A DNA stretch of 64,000 nucleotides, from assembly GCA_007693395.1 (NCBI GenBank), contig REDS01000060.1, positions 1 through 64,000 on the forward strand. The letters are read 5' to 3'. Numbering within the stretch: position 1 is the stretch's first letter; every line of letters begins with the position of its first letter. This DNA is from Balneolaceae bacterium (lineage in GTDB: Bacteria; Bacteroidota; Rhodothermia; Balneolales; Balneolaceae). Shown here piece by piece: positions 10,840 to 22,072 of this stretch. The notes beneath the pieces are model-generated. The model was not told the DNA's origin. It ran no database searches and worked only from the letters and a program-made list of their open reading frames with translations. Both the position numbers and the translations under genes were made by a program.

Positions 10840-11088
10840 AAAGAACCATCAAACAAGAAGAGAGATTCAATAAGTTCACGGTGAGTACTGTCGATAGTCA
10901 GCGGATGTGGTGGGCCATTGCAGCGAACATAAACGATGCGAAGAGACTGCTTAACATGAATTAAACTTTTGGCTGGCCAGCTTAAAAGATTGTAAAGGAA
11001 ATGAATCACATTCTATATCCGTTAAAACTTTGTCTCATATTCGTTATCTTGGAAACGCTTCCGAAATGATCATCAACCATTCAACTTT

Positions 11089-14000
11089 ATGTCAGACGCT
11101 ACCAAAATAAGTACCAAAAAACCGGGTAAAAAAAACCGTACGAACAGCACTGCCAGTAACGAGAAAGTTTCAACCACTCACAAGGTGCGCTTTGTTACAG
11201 CGGCGAGTCTTTTTGACGGACATGATGCCAGCATCAACATTATGCGGCGTATTCTGCAGGCAACCGGAGCTGAGGTGATTCATCTCGGGCATAATCGCTC
11301 AGTAAATGAAATTGTAAATTGTGCCATACAGGAAGATGCGCAGGGAATCGCAATCAGTTCATACCAGGGCGGGCATGTGGAGTACTTTAAGTACATGATC
11401 GATTTGCTGCGCGATAAGGGTGCATCACACATTAAAGTTTTTGGCGGCGGCGGCGGTGTGATTGTGGATCGCGAAATAAAAGAGCTGCACGATTATGGTG
11501 TTACGCGAATATTCTCTGTTGAAGACGGAAGTAATATGGGCCTGCAGGGGATGATAAACTTTATGATGGAAGAGTGCGATTTCGATACCACAAAAGTTGC
11601 ACCAGAAGAACCCCGTGAGATTTTAGATCAAAACATAAACGCCATTTCAAGAACCATAACAGCCCTCGAAAATGGTGCGGGCGACATTGCCGTATTTGAT
11701 GATTCCTCTCTCTTCTTGCATGGAGAAAAGGTTGAAAAGAGTTCTAAACAGATTCCTATAGTGGGAATCACCGGAACAGGAGGGGCGGGAAAAAGTTCAC
11801 TGACCGATGAGATTATCCGTAGATTTCTAACTGAATTTGATGATTTGACAATTGCCGTCATTTCGATTGATCCATCAAAAGTTCGAACAGGAGGTGCTCT
11901 CCTTGGCGACCGCATCCGGATGAACAGCATTGATACCGACAGAGTATTCATGCGAAGTATGGCAACCAGAGCATCGAATAAGTCGATCAGTGATGCTGCA
12001 AAGGGGGCTGTTGCAGTGTATAAGGCAGCCGGATTTGACCTGATAATTGTTGAAACAAGCGGAATAGGGCAGAGTGGTGTGGAAATTACCGAACTGTGCG
12101 ATATTCCTCTCTATGTGATGACCCATGAATATGGTGCAGCAACCCAGCTTGAGAAGATTAACATGCTTGATCTTGCCGATCTTGTGGTTCTCAATAAGTT
12201 CGACAAAAAAGGCTCACTTGACGCCCTGCGGGATGTTCGTAAACAGATGCAGCGCAATCGGGGTGATTGGCACATTAAACCTGAAAAGATGCCGGTTTAT
12301 CCAACTATTGCTGCTCAATTTAATGATGAAGGTGTACACCGGCTTTTTGCTGCAATTGTAAATCGCATCAACGATTCGTTTCCGCTTCAATGGAAAACAA
12401 AGCTTTATCGCAATGCTGCGCCGGCAGAAGATCTGCACATCCAGGCCATTATCCCAGGTAGACGTCAGCGTTATCTCTCTGAAATTTCTGAAACCATTCA
12501 TAACTACCATCAATGGGCAGAACAACAGGTTGAGATTGCAACCAAACTGGATCAGGTCAGGGGAACTATCGGGCAGATAAAAAACTGGAACCCTGATGAC
12601 CGTGTTTTGCTTCTATCGCGGCTCGATGAGATGGAAAACCACTGGTCTGTACAGCTCGATACATTGCCTGCAAAAATTCTGGATGGCTGGGACGAATTGT
12701 ACGAACAATACAGGGCAGATTCCTTTATTGTAAAGATTCGGGATAAAGAGATTACAAATAAACTTTACAGAGAGTCTCTCAGCGGAACAAAAATCCCGAG
12801 AATATCGCTGCCAAAGACAAAAAATCTGGGAGACAGGCTCCGTTTTGCTCTGAAAGAAAATTTACCGGGTTATTTTCCATACACAGCCGGTGTATTTCCG
12901 TTTAAGCGGGAAGGGGAAGATCCCACCCGAATGTTTGCCGGTGAGGGAACTCCGGAGCGTACTAACAGACGCTTTCATTATGTTAGTGAGGGGATGCCGG
13001 CGGCGAGGCTGTCCACAGCGTTCGATTCTGTAACATTGTATGGTGAAGATCCCGATCACCGGCCCGATATCTACGGAAAAATCGGGAACTCAGGTGTGAG
13101 TATTTGTACGCTCGACGATATGAAAAAACTCTACTCCGGGTTTGAGCTTACGGCACCAACCACATCTGTTTCGATGACCATAAACGGACCGGCCCCGATG
13201 ATTCTTGCCATGTTTATGAACACGGCAATTGACCAAGAGGTGGAGCGCTATCTGAAAGCTAAAGGTGAATGGGAAAGTGCCCAAAAAAGGGTTGAGGCGT
13301 ATTTCAAAGAGAGGGGAATGGCTGCACCTCATTATGCTAATGAGCTGCCTGCAACCAACAGTGGATTTGGGCTCGGACTCCTCGGCCTCAGCGGCGATAA
13401 ACTACTTGAAAAAGAAGTTTATGAGAAGATTAAGAGTGATGCCATTAAAGTTGTGCGCGGTACAGTTCAGGCAGATATCCTGAAAGAAGATCAGGCTCAA
13501 AATACATGCATATTTTCCACAGAGTTTGCGCTTAAAATGATGGGGGATGTGCAGAGCTATTTTACCGCAAACCGTGTTCGAAACTACTATTCCGTTTCTA
13601 TTTCGGGCTACCATATAGCAGAAGCCGGTGCCAACCCCATAACACAGGCTGCATTTACTCTTTCCAATGGATTTACCTTTGTGGAGTACTACCTCTCAAG
13701 AGGATTAAACATTGACGATTTTGCACATAACCTCTCATTCTTCTTCAGTAACGGACTTGACCCGGAGTATGCAGTGATTGGGCGCGTTGCACGCCGTATT
13801 TGGGCTATTGCGATGAAGCATAAGTACGGAGCTAATGAGAGGTCCCAAAAGCTGAAGTATCATATTCAAACCAGTGGCCGTTCGCTCCATGCACAGGAAA
13901 TTCAGTTCAACGATATCCGAACCACGCTTCAGGCACTGATGGCTATTTATGATAATTGTAACTCACTGCATACCAATGCATTTGATGAAGCCATCACAAC

Positions 14001-14559
14001 CCCTACCGAAGCATCTGTAAGACGGGCACTTGCCATTCAGCTTATTATCAACAAAGAGATGGGGCTTGCAAAGAATGAGAATCCGCTACAGGGTTCTTAC
14101 ATTATTGAAGAGTTGACAGACCTTGTTGAAGAGGCAATCCTCGCAGAGTTCGACAGGCTTACTGAACGAGGCGGTGTACTTGGAGCGATGGAGAGCATGT
14201 ACCAGCGTGGAAAAATTCAGGAAGAGAGCCTCCACTACGAATCGCTGAAACATTCTGGAGAACTGCCGATTATTGGTGTGAATACCTTTATGAGTGAGAA
14301 AGATGAGGATATCCTTGAGAATGAGATCGAACTTATCCGATCAACAGAAGAAGAGAAACTACAACAGATAGAGAATCTCAACGCCTTCAAGAAAGGAAAT
14401 GAGAAGGAAGCTGAGATTGCTTTGAACCGATTAAAGCGAGTGGCACGAAAAAATGGAAATCTGTTTGAAGAGTTGATGGAAACGGTAAAATCGGCATCAC
14501 TCGGCCAAATCTCCAGGGCACTCTATGAAGTAGGCGGCCAATATCGCCGGAACATGTAA
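11089..14559 (+). CDS. icmF: Fused acyl-CoA mutase / G-protein chaperone (IcmF, isobutyryl-CoA mutase type)
   Basis: 1156 aa: B12-binding domain ([32 protein letters not shown]), MeaB-like GTPase ([17 protein letters not shown]), mutase domain ([38 protein letters not shown]). Confidence 0.95.
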   Translation: MSDATKISTKKPGKKNRTNSTASNEKVSTTHKVRFVTAASLFDGHDASINIMRRILQATGAEVIHLGHNRSVNEIVNCAIQEDAQGIAISSYQGGHVEYFKYMIDLLRDKGASHIKVFGGGGGVIVDREIKELHDYGVTRIFSVEDGSNMGLQGMINFMMEECDFDTTKVAPEEPREILDQNINAISRTITALENGAGDIAVFDDSSLFLHGEKVEKSSKQIPIVGITGTGGAGKSSLTDEIIRRFLTEFDDLTIAVISIDPSKVRTGGALLGDRIRMNSIDTDRVFMRSMATRASNKSISDAAKGAVAVYKAAGFDLIIVETSGIGQSGVEITELCDIPLYVMTHEYGAATQLEKINMLDLADLVVLNKFDKKGSLDALRDVRKQMQRNRGDWHIKPEKMPVYPTIAAQFNDEGVHRLFAAIVNRINDSFPLQWKTKLYRNAAPAEDLHIQAIIPGRRQRYLSEISETIHNYHQWAEQQVEIATKLDQVRGTIGQIKNWNPDDRVLLLSRLDEMENHWSVQLDTLPAKILDGWDELYEQYRADSFIVKIRDKEITNKLYRESLSGTKIPRISLPKTKNLGDRLRFALKENLPGYFPYTAGVFPFKREGEDPTRMFAGEGTPERTNRRFHYVSEGMPAARLSTAFDSVTLYGEDPDHRPDIYGKIGNSGVSICTLDDMKKLYSGFELTAPTTSVSMTINGPAPMILAMFMNTAIDQEVERYLKAKGEWESAQKRVEAYFKERGMAAPHYANELPATNSGFGLGLLGLSGDKLLEKEVYEKIKSDAIKVVRGTVQADILKEDQAQNTCIFSTEFALKMMGDVQSYFTANRVRNYYSVSISGYHIAEAGANPITQAAFTLSNGFTFVEYYLSRGLNIDDFAHNLSFFFSNGLDPEYAVIGRVARRIWAIAMKHKYGANERSQKLKYHIQTSGRSLHAQEIQFNDIRTTLQALMAIYDNCNSLHTNAFDEAITTPTEASVRRALAIQLIINKEMGLAKNENPLQGSYIIEELTDLVEEAILAEFDRLTERGGVLGAMESMYQRGKIQEESLHYESLKHSGELPIIGVNTFMSEKDEDILENEIELIRSTEEEKLQQIENLNAFKKGNEKEAEIALNRLKRVARKNGNLFEELMETVKSASLGQISRALYEVGGQYRRNM

Positions 14560-14642
14560 GCCGAACCACTTGGAACAGGCAGTCTTTGGGTGAGTCCATG
14601 CGGAAAAAATCTCATGTTTCAATGAGCTGCTCACCCATAAAA

Positions 14643-14669
14643 AACTCATCCAATGACTTTGGATGAGTT
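14643..14669. terminator. Hairpin between convergent icmF and the TPR gene, possible bidirectional terminator
   Basis: Perfect 9-bp inverted repeat AACTCATCC-aatgacttt-GGATGAGTT between two convergent genes; no strong T tract. Confidence 0.5.
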
Positions 14670-14734
14670 ATACCTTTATAATTATTCGTCAGGTGAGATA
14701 CTTCCCGCTGTTACCGTGGGTTGTAAAAACTCAA

Positions 14735-15418
14735 CTAACCGGCAGCAATCATTCCCAACATGCGCTGGGCTCTTGTGGCTTGTTGGCTATTGGGATAGTC
14801 TGCCAGGATAGTTTCCAAATGCTGAATTGCTCTCTGGTTATTCTCAGCTTCTATGTAAGCTTGCGCCGCTTGAAATAGGTTATTTGGCGTAGTAGAGCTA
14901 TTTTCGTCCCAGTTGGCTGCCCGTTCGAATATTCTTGCGGCTTCTTCATATCTGCCAAGTTCCATCAAAATATTGGCATGCATTGAGATTGGTGCCACGC
15001 CAAGAATTCCTCTGGGAGGGGAGAACCGCTCTATGAACACAAGTGCCTCTTCATAATTGCCAAGTTCAAACTCAGCTATAGCTGCATAATAGTTAGCAAG
15101 GTTACCTGAACTTGTACGCCCAAAATTTCGGGCGATTTGAACAAAACCGAGGGTGAATTCAGCATCATCACCGTAGAGTGCGCCTTCAATATCCCCGCGC
15201 ATTAACGTTTGCTCAGCAATACCAAGTAAAACTTCGGCTTGCTGCGATTGCTGATTTGAGTAAAAGATGTAGCCAATGACAAGGCCTATGACAAGAATAA
15301 TCCCGAGTCCGCCACCAATTACAGCAGCTTTATTCTGATTGTAGAAGTACACAAACCTTGAGGAATATTCAATCAGAATATCCTGTTCAAGATCTTCTTT
15401 CGATAATTTTTTACTCAT
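14735..15418 (-). CDS. Tetratricopeptide repeat protein with N-terminal TM helix (YfgM-like)
   Basis: 227 aa; single TM (AAVIGGGLGIILVIGLVIGYIF) followed by TPR-like repeats (NYEEALVFIERFSP, RYEEAARIFERAANWDENS, NNQRAIQHLETILADYP). Confidence 0.8.
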   Translation of the reverse strand: MSKKLSKEDLEQDILIEYSSRFVYFYNQNKAAVIGGGLGIILVIGLVIGYIFYSNQQSQQAEVLLGIAEQTLMRGDIEGALYGDDAEFTLGFVQIARNFGRTSSGNLANYYAAIAEFELGNYEEALVFIERFSPPRGILGVAPISMHANILMELGRYEEAARIFERAANWDENSSTTPNNLFQAAQAYIEAENNQRAIQHLETILADYPNSQQATRAQRMLGMIAAG

Positions 15419-15608
15419 AAAAAAGGGGGTTCTAACGCTTATTCAGTGTGTTAAATACAATTCTTTTACAGAACAGTAAAGTTAAAATTACTTTGCCTTA
15501 TAACCAAGTAAAAAGGGTGGTATGAAGGGCTCTATTTATGTGATAATCCTTTTTGTTAATAAGATTTTGTTTTAATTATCACTGAGGCACTGAAGAGCTT
15601 TGAGAAAG

Positions 15609-16310
15609 CTATTCTGCCGGTTCTGAAATCTCAAGAATACCATTTTGCAGGGTATAGCGTGTGTCGCATTTTGCAGCGATCTCTTCTTCGTGGGTGATTA
15701 ATACAATGGCCACATTTTCAAGCTCCCTGAGCTGAAGCAGAAGTGATAAAATGGTGTCTGTATTTTTTTCGTCCAAATTTCCTGTTGGTTCATCAGCAAG
15801 AATGATAGAGGGATTATTGGTAAGTGCCCGCGCCATACTAACCCGCTGCTGTTCGCCACCGGAGAGCTGTGATGGGCGATGATGCAGCCTCTCCTGCATG
15901 CCGAACCGTTCAAGCAGTTCAGAAGCTCTCTTTTCTGCAATTGCGAACTTTACATCTTTGATTAGTGCCGGCATCATTACATTTTCAAGAGCCGTAAACT
16001 CCGGCAACAGATGGTGAAACTGAAATACAAACCCTATATGTTCATTTCGCAGCTCAGCAAGCCTGTCTGGTTTGTGGCTGTAAATTGATTCACCATGCCA
16101 GAACACATCACCGGAGGTGGGTTTATCAAGGCCGCCAAGTATATGAAGCAGTGTACTCTTTCCGCTACCGCTCGAACCTACAATAGCAGCAATTTCAGCC
16201 TGTTTCACATCAAGATTTACACCTTGTAAAATTTTTAGTTCACCATCACCGGCTTCAGATTTAAAGTTTTTGGTAACGGCAGAACAGCGAAGAATAATCT
16301 CTTTTTTCAT
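15609..16310 (-). CDS. lolD: ABC transporter ATP-binding protein, LolD/MacB family
   Basis: Walker [10 protein letters not shown], signature [15 protein letters not shown], Walker [13 protein letters not shown]; 233 aa. Confidence 0.88.
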   Translation of the reverse strand: MKKEIILRCSAVTKNFKSEAGDGELKILQGVNLDVKQAEIAAIVGSSGSGKSTLLHILGGLDKPTSGDVFWHGESIYSHKPDRLAELRNEHIGFVFQFHHLLPEFTALENVMMPALIKDVKFAIAEKRASELLERFGMQERLHHRPSQLSGGEQQRVSMARALTNNPSIILADEPTGNLDEKNTDTILSLLLQLRELENVAIVLITHEEEIAAKCDTRYTLQNGILEISEPAE

Positions 16311-16313
16311 CTC

Positions 16314-17123
16314 TTACTTTTTGTTTTGGAATGCAGGGTAGATGATGGACTCAATGGAGGTGCAGGTTCCTCGTTCTGTTTCAATATCAACAACAACGCC
16401 GCATATTCGATTATCTTTATCGGCAATAGAGTAGCGTTGCGGTGTGCCAAGTGTAAAGCGGTTGATTGAGGTTTTCTTATTCATCCCAATAACGGAATCG
16501 AATGGGCCTGTCATGCCGGCATCGGTAATATATCCGGTACCTCTCGGGAAAATTCGTGCATCGCCGGTAGGTATGTGGGTATGTGTACCTACAATGGCCG
16601 ATACTTTTCCATCCGTATGCCAGGCATACGCAATTTTTTCGGCAGTAGCTTCTGCATGAAAATCAACAAAAATGAGATCTGTCTCCTCCTTTATCTTCTC
16701 CAAAGCCCAGTCGGAAGTTGAAAATGGGTCATCAATCTGTTGCATAAAAGTGCGCCCCTGCAGGTTTAGAACAGCTATTTTTTCATTCCGGTTTTTTACA
16801 GGATAGACACCAAATCCGTACCCTGCATTTCCTTTCGGGTAGTTGAGGGGGCGCAGCAGTCGCTCATCGGTTTTCATGTATCCAAATATCTTCCACTTAT
16901 CGAAAGAGTGGTTACCGCCGGTAATTACGTCAACCTCGAGTTTATACAATCGGTTTACGATTTCCCGGTTGATTCCCCTTCCTTCATGTGAGTTCTCACC
17001 ATTGGCAATGATAAAATCGGGTTTGTACTTGTCGCGAAGGGAGGGGAAAATGGTTTCGAGAAGTGAGAGGCCCGGCTCACCTACAATATCAGCAATAAAA
17101 AAAATGCGAACAGTATCAGACAT
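16314..17123 (-). CDS. YmdB-like metallophosphoesterase (TIGR00282 family)
   Basis: 269 aa; FFIADIVGEPGLSLLE, ANGENSHEGRGI, GGNHSFDK, VDFHAEATAEK, GTHTHIPTGDARI, TDAGMTGPFDSVIGM. Confidence 0.95.
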   Translation of the reverse strand: MSDTVRIFFIADIVGEPGLSLLETIFPSLRDKYKPDFIIANGENSHEGRGINREIVNRLYKLEVDVITGGNHSFDKWKIFGYMKTDERLLRPLNYPKGNAGYGFGVYPVKNRNEKIAVLNLQGRTFMQQIDDPFSTSDWALEKIKEETDLIFVDFHAEATAEKIAYAWHTDGKVSAIVGTHTHIPTGDARIFPRGTGYITDAGMTGPFDSVIGMNKKTSINRFTLGTPQRYSIADKDNRICGVVVDIETERGTCTSIESIIYPAFQNKK

Positions 17124-17230
17124 ATCGTTTCTTTATGGTGAAAAATGGGTGGTAAGGTATCATTTTGAATAGAGAGAAGGTAGCAGAATAGCCTTTTTTA
17201 ACGCTATGAGAGGGATGTGTAAGTAAACTA

Positions 17231-17845
17231 TCAAACAAACTGTACAACAGTTACAAAATGGCTGATACTGCCTGCAAGCACAAAGAGGTGCCAGATTCCA
17301 TGTGCATACCTGAATCGGTCGCTAAGAACAAAGAAAATCACTCCAAAAGTATAAAAGAGCCCGCCGGTGATCAGCCATACAAATCCATGAACCGATATTT
17401 CATTAAGAAGCGGTTCTGCAGCAAAAACGGCTACCCACCCCATAATGAGGTAGATTCCCAGCTGGATGTACCTGTTTCCATTTTTATGAAGAATATCGAG
17501 TAAGATGCCGAGGAGAGCAAGCCCCCAAACAATACCAAACATAACCCAGCCTATTTCTCCGCGAAGTGTAACCAGTGTAAATGGGGTATAGGTACCGGCA
17601 ATAAGGAGATAAATTGCGATATGATCGAGCTTTTTGAAGATCTGTTTTAACCGCCCCCTGAAACTATGGTATAGCGTTGAAAAAGTGTAGAGTGTAAGAA
17701 GGCTGAGGCCGTAAATGGTATAACTGAATATTTTCCAGGGATCACCTGAACCCGCGGCTACATATATTAACACTGCGAGCCCAGCAACAGAGCCAATGCA
17801 TCCAATGAGGTGTGTATAACTATTAAAGCGTTCGCCTTTGTACAT
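17231..17845 (-). CDS. trhA: Hemolysin III / PAQR family membrane protein
   Basis: 204 aa, multi-TM; GERFNSYTHLIGCIGS, LSTLYHSF-type motif (FSTLYHSF), KLDHIAIYLLIAGTYTPF, HGIWHLFVLAGSISHF. Confidence 0.95.
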   Translation of the reverse strand: MYKGERFNSYTHLIGCIGSVAGLAVLIYVAAGSGDPWKIFSYTIYGLSLLTLYTFSTLYHSFRGRLKQIFKKLDHIAIYLLIAGTYTPFTLVTLRGEIGWVMFGIVWGLALLGILLDILHKNGNRYIQLGIYLIMGWVAVFAAEPLLNEISVHGFVWLITGGLFYTFGVIFFVLSDRFRYAHGIWHLFVLAGSISHFVTVVQFV

Positions 17846-17851
17846 AAGAAA

Positions 17852-18151
17852 TCAGCTAATATCTTTTAAAACTTTCGAAATTTCATGGTTTATCTGCTCC
17901 ATGATTTCGTCTTCTCTCTGTTCTGTTTGATTCAACCTGGCACGCAGTTCAAATAATTCCTCTGTTATGCTAAGACAGGCTAAAATCATGATGGTTGAAT
18001 CCGTTTGATTTGAAAATTGATTTCGAAACACCTTCAACTTTTCATCAACGTAGAGGGCGATACGTTTGGTATTCTCTACCTCAGATTCATGAACCTTCAG
18101 GGGTATCTGTTTTCCGAGAATGGTTACTTTGATGGATTGCATATTACTCAT
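17852..18151 (-). CDS. zapA: Cell division protein ZapA
   Basis: 99 aa; SIKVTILGKQIPLKVHESEVENTKRIALYVDEKLKVFRNQF, MILACLSITEELFEL. Confidence 0.85.
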   Translation of the reverse strand: MSNMQSIKVTILGKQIPLKVHESEVENTKRIALYVDEKLKVFRNQFSNQTDSTIMILACLSITEELFELRARLNQTEQREDEIMEQINHEISKVLKDIS

Positions 18152-18386
18152 TAAGGTGTCGGTCTATTTTCTCAATTAATCCATTTACTTTATGCTTCAT
18201 CGCAATGCGTTCGGATTCGCTGATGTTGGAGAAGATATCGGTTTGCGTTTTGTGTACTTCATTTAGTTTGGAACGCAATCGCTGATTTTCTTTACTGAGA
18301 TCCCTGTTCCTTTTTTTTAGCTGATGTACCTGAACTCGTATCTGCTCTAAAAGATGTTTGAATGTCTCTTTATGGAGTTCGTTCAT
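18144..18386 (-). CDS. Small coiled-coil protein, overlapping the zapA start
   Basis: 80 aa from Met22 of the supplied ORF; strongly heptad-like charged helix (QVHQLKKRNRDLSKENQRLRSKLNEVHKTQ); 8-nt overlap (ATGAGTAA) with zapA. Confidence 0.75.
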   Translation of the reverse strand: MNELHKETFKHLLEQIRVQVHQLKKRNRDLSKENQRLRSKLNEVHKTQTDIFSNISESERIAMKHKVNGLIEKIDRHLNE

Positions 18387-18402
18387 GGAAAAAAAGTGGT
18401 TA

Positions 18403-20814
18403 TCAGGATCTAAGTTTAGCACCTGCAGATTTTTCAAGCTGCTGCACAATTTTTTTAACTACAGGCTCTACATCTTTGATAGTCAGTGTTTTGGTAGAAT
18501 CTAAAAAAGTGAGCCTAAATGCAATACTTTTTTTCTCATTTCCAATGTTTTCACCTTCATAAACATCAAATACAGATACCGATTTTAAAATGGAACCAGC
18601 TGCTTTTTTGATCTGATCTGCCATTTCACCTGCACGTACTTGTTTATCAACGATGAAAGCGGCGTCAAATTCAAAAGAGGGATATTTAGGTATCGCTGTG
18701 TAGGTAACATGCCGGCTGCCAACGCCAAGTTCAAACAACCTGGTTATATCAACCTCTGCTGTAAAAACATCATGCTCTACATCAAAAGCTTTAAGCAGTT
18801 CATTTTTTACAACTGAAAGTTTGGCAACCAGAGCGTCTTTATAGGTATAGGTCAGATCGAAGTTTCCATCAGCTTTTCGTACAAGTTCGCTATTAATGTT
18901 TAATTCAGTAAAAAAAGCTTCGAGATCTTTTTTAAGGTCAAAAACAGTGAATGTTTCTGCTTTTCTCTGCCAGCTTTCGGGAGTTTTATGTCCACTTAAC
19001 CCAAGCAAAAGGCGGCTATGCTCTTCAACGCCTTCAATCCATGTGCCTGAATCACTCTTTCTGAATGTATGGCCGGTTTCAAAGAATTTTAGAGATGTGG
19101 CATTTCTGTTGAAGTTGTAACCTGCAACTTTGAGAAATCCACCCAAAAGATCTGTTCGCAGGGTTGTATTTTCCTGGGATACAGGGTTTAGTGTATCAAT
19201 ATGAAGGGATTCATCAGCAAGTAAAGATGCTTCTTTTTTAGAGAGCAGGGAGTTTGTTGTGATCTCTTTGTATCCGAATGATTTAACAATACTCTTTAGT
19301 TTCTGATTGAATACCTCCCAATCAGAAAGTTTTTCCGGTGTAAAGAAAGGGGCAGTTTCAGGACGGGGAATATTATTGTAATCAAATACACGGCCAACCT
19401 CTTCAATCAGGTCAACTTCACGGGAAATATCCGGCCTGAAGGTTGGGATGTTGCAAAGAAGGGTGTCGTCATTAACCTTTGAAGTACCAATTTCAAGTTT
19501 GTTGAGTGTGTTTATTACAACGTTTTCCTCAAGTTGAGTGCCAAGAAGATGATTTATTCTTGAAACCCGGAGATTAACCTCTGCCGGTTCAGTAATTACC
19601 GGATGTTGATCAGCGTATCCCTCCAGGATAGTTCCGCCGGTAACTTCTGCAATCATCTTAGCCGCTCGGTACGCAGCCCGCAGCTGCAGGTCAGGATCAA
19701 TACCACGTTCAAAGCGATACGAGCTGTCTGTTTGCAGTGCAAGCTGTTTCGATGTTTTACGTATACCAGAGGGTTCGAAATAGGCGCTTTCAATCAAAAT
19801 TTTGGTGGTACTCTCTGTAACTTCACTATTTTCACCGCCCATTACTCCGGCTATAGCAACAGGGCCGTTGCCATCACAAATAAACAGAGAACCGGCAGGC
19901 ACTTTTCTTTTTGTGCTGTCGAGCGTAATGAAGTCAGTTTCTTCGGAAAAGCTTTTCACAACGATCTTTTTTCCGTTGATCAGGTTATAATCAAAGGCGT
20001 GCAGCGGCTGGCCAATTTCATGAAGAACAAAATTAGTGATATCCACCACATTATTAATTGGCCGCAAACCAATAGATTTCAGTCGTGTTTTGAGCCAATC
20101 GGGTGATTCATCTACCTTAACATTCTCAACCACAATGCCAACATATCTGTGGCATTTATCAGGGTCTTCGATGGTAATAGTGATTTCATCATCAATATTA
20201 ATATCAGACTGTGGTGATTCTTTATATGGATTGTATAGCTCATCACCGGTAACTGCGCTTAAATCTCTGGCAACCCCAATATGGCAGGCTGCGTCGGGGC
20301 GGTTTGGTGTGAGACCTATTTCAAAAACATAATCTTTTTCCGATTTCAGAACGTCCTTCAGTGGGGTACCGCTATTCAGGCTTCCATCAAGAACCATAAT
20401 ACCAGAGTGATCATCGCCAAGGCCCAGTTCAGATTCCGAGCAGATCATTCCGTTGGATATTTCACCGCGCAGCTTGGCTTTTTTGATGGTAAGAAAAGAC
20501 CCATCTTTCATGGGCACAGGAATGGTTGCACCGGTTTTGGCTACAGGAACTTTTTGGCCCGCGGCAACATTTTTTGCTCCGCAAATGATCTGAACCTTTT
20601 CATTGCCGGTATTTACATCACATATCTGCAGTTTATCGGCATTAGGATGGGGGCGGACTTCAAGTACTTCACCAACTACGAAGTTCTCTAAATCGGAGCC
20701 AATCTCTTCAATCTCCTCAACTTCCAACCCTAAAAGGGTGAGTTTATCAGCTGTTTCAGCGGGGGTAAGATTTGATTTTATGTACTTTTTAAGCCAGTTA
20801 TAGGATATTTTCAT
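18403..20814 (-). CDS. pheT: Phenylalanine--tRNA ligase subunit beta
   Basis: 803 aa; MKISYNWLKKYI start, tRNA-binding EMAP-like domain, B3/B4 and FDX-ACB C-terminus. Confidence 0.98.
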   Translation of the reverse strand: MKISYNWLKKYIKSNLTPAETADKLTLLGLEVEEIEEIGSDLENFVVGEVLEVRPHPNADKLQICDVNTGNEKVQIICGAKNVAAGQKVPVAKTGATIPVPMKDGSFLTIKKAKLRGEISNGMICSESELGLGDDHSGIMVLDGSLNSGTPLKDVLKSEKDYVFEIGLTPNRPDAACHIGVARDLSAVTGDELYNPYKESPQSDINIDDEITITIEDPDKCHRYVGIVVENVKVDESPDWLKTRLKSIGLRPINNVVDITNFVLHEIGQPLHAFDYNLINGKKIVVKSFSEETDFITLDSTKRKVPAGSLFICDGNGPVAIAGVMGGENSEVTESTTKILIESAYFEPSGIRKTSKQLALQTDSSYRFERGIDPDLQLRAAYRAAKMIAEVTGGTILEGYADQHPVITEPAEVNLRVSRINHLLGTQLEENVVINTLNKLEIGTSKVNDDTLLCNIPTFRPDISREVDLIEEVGRVFDYNNIPRPETAPFFTPEKLSDWEVFNQKLKSIVKSFGYKEITTNSLLSKKEASLLADESLHIDTLNPVSQENTTLRTDLLGGFLKVAGYNFNRNATSLKFFETGHTFRKSDSGTWIEGVEEHSRLLLGLSGHKTPESWQRKAETFTVFDLKKDLEAFFTELNINSELVRKADGNFDLTYTYKDALVAKLSVVKNELLKAFDVEHDVFTAEVDITRLFELGVGSRHVTYTAIPKYPSFEFDAAFIVDKQVRAGEMADQIKKAAGSILKSVSVFDVYEGENIGNEKKSIAFRLTFLDSTKTLTIKDVEPVVKKIVQQLEKSAGAKLRS

Positions 20815-20865
20815 AGAGGAAAACGAGAAGAAATCTCTGAGGTTTGTTAGAAAATTATCAGTCAG

Positions 20866-21876
20866 TTATGATTTAAATTGCTCGAGGAAGCGAATATCGT
20901 TATCGTAAAGCAGACGGATGTCATCAATTCCATATCGCAGCATAGCGATGCGATCCACGCCCATTCCAAATGCAAAGCCGGTATATTTTTCAGAATCTAT
21001 CCCAACTGCTTCAAATACGTTAGGATCTACCATTCCGGCACCGAGAATTTCAAGCCATTGGCCTCCTTTTTCATTTTCCCACCACACATCCATCTCAATA
21101 CTGGGCTCTGTAAAAGGAAAAAATGATGGCCGTACTTTGTACTTTACATCACTGCCGTACATTAGTTTTGCAAACATAACGAGGGTTTCAATCAGTTCGC
21201 CCATAGTAACTCGCTCATCCACATAAAGCCCTTCTACCTGGTTAAACTGAAAATACGATTTTGCCGTTACCGCCTCATTTCTATACACACGGCCGGGCAT
21301 AATTGATCGAACAGGTGGTTTCTGATCTTTCATCAGTCTGATTTGAACAGGAGAGGTGTGAGTTCGCAGTACGAGATCGTCCTCATCAGGATCGTCTGTT
21401 TTCCGTATGAAAAACGTATCCTGCATATCTCGGGCGGGATGATCCGGCGGAAAATTCAGTGCAGTAAAATTGTGGAAGTCATCCTCAAGTTCAGGCCCGT
21501 CGGTAATATTAAATCCAAGCCGGAGAAAAATTTGCTTTATCTCATCCAGTGCATGGGTTAGGGGATGAAAAGAGCCGGTGTAGGTAGGTTCAACAGGTAG
21601 TGAGATATCATCAAGAGCGCCAAAGGTTTTAACCGTAGCTGATGCCAAGTGTTTTTTAGCCTCATCAAACCGGTTTTGAGCGAGAACTTTTACTTCATTC
21701 ATCGCCTTCCCAACTATAGCTTTTTGATCTTTCGGCACGGAACCCATCAACCCGAACATCGACTGCACTTTGCCATTTCTGGATAAAAATTCGAGACGAA
21801 AAGCTTCCAGGCTGCTTTCATTATCTATACTAAAATTTTGGATGGAGCTCTTTAACTCGTCGATTTTTTCAATCAT
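20866..21876 (-). CDS. pheS: Phenylalanine--tRNA ligase subunit alpha
   Basis: 336 aa; HPLTHALDEIKQIFLRLGF, DTFFI, LRTHTSPVQIRLM, GVDRIAMLRYGIDDIRLLYDNDIRFLEQF. Confidence 0.98.
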   Translation of the reverse strand: MIEKIDELKSSIQNFSIDNESSLEAFRLEFLSRNGKVQSMFGLMGSVPKDQKAIVGKAMNEVKVLAQNRFDEAKKHLASATVKTFGALDDISLPVEPTYTGSFHPLTHALDEIKQIFLRLGFNITDGPELEDDFHNFTALNFPPDHPARDMQDTFFIRKTDDPDEDDLVLRTHTSPVQIRLMKDQKPPVRSIMPGRVYRNEAVTAKSYFQFNQVEGLYVDERVTMGELIETLVMFAKLMYGSDVKYKVRPSFFPFTEPSIEMDVWWENEKGGQWLEILGAGMVDPNVFEAVGIDSEKYTGFAFGMGVDRIAMLRYGIDDIRLLYDNDIRFLEQFKS

Positions 21877-22012
21877 GATTTACTATGTATGTAGATGGTA
21901 ACAGTTTGATTGTTGGTTAGCTCTTGGGAAACGTTAAATATAAGGTATGAGCTGTTAAACCTGAATGATTGTTTTACGAATTGGAAAGGTTTTATCACCA
22001 AAAAAAGAGACT

Positions 22013-22052
22013 AAAAAAAAACCGGCATGCCAAATGAATGACTGCCGGTTTT
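22013..22052 (-). terminator. Rho-independent terminator downstream of rplT
   Basis: On the minus strand AAAACCGGCA...TGCCGGTTTT, 10-bp stem followed by a T-run; lies between rplT and pheS. Confidence 0.85.
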
Positions 22053-22072
22053 AAAACATAGTATCAGGAAAG

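Noticed and set aside
15539-15585. Inverted repeat GTGATAAT...ATTATCAC between lolD and the TPR gene
   Set aside because: Only 8-bp arms, long AT-rich loop and no T-run; expected by chance in an AT-rich spacer.
19603-20106. 167-aa + strand ORF inside pheT
   Set aside because: Antisense shadow ORF in a strongly conserved gene; no domain signature.
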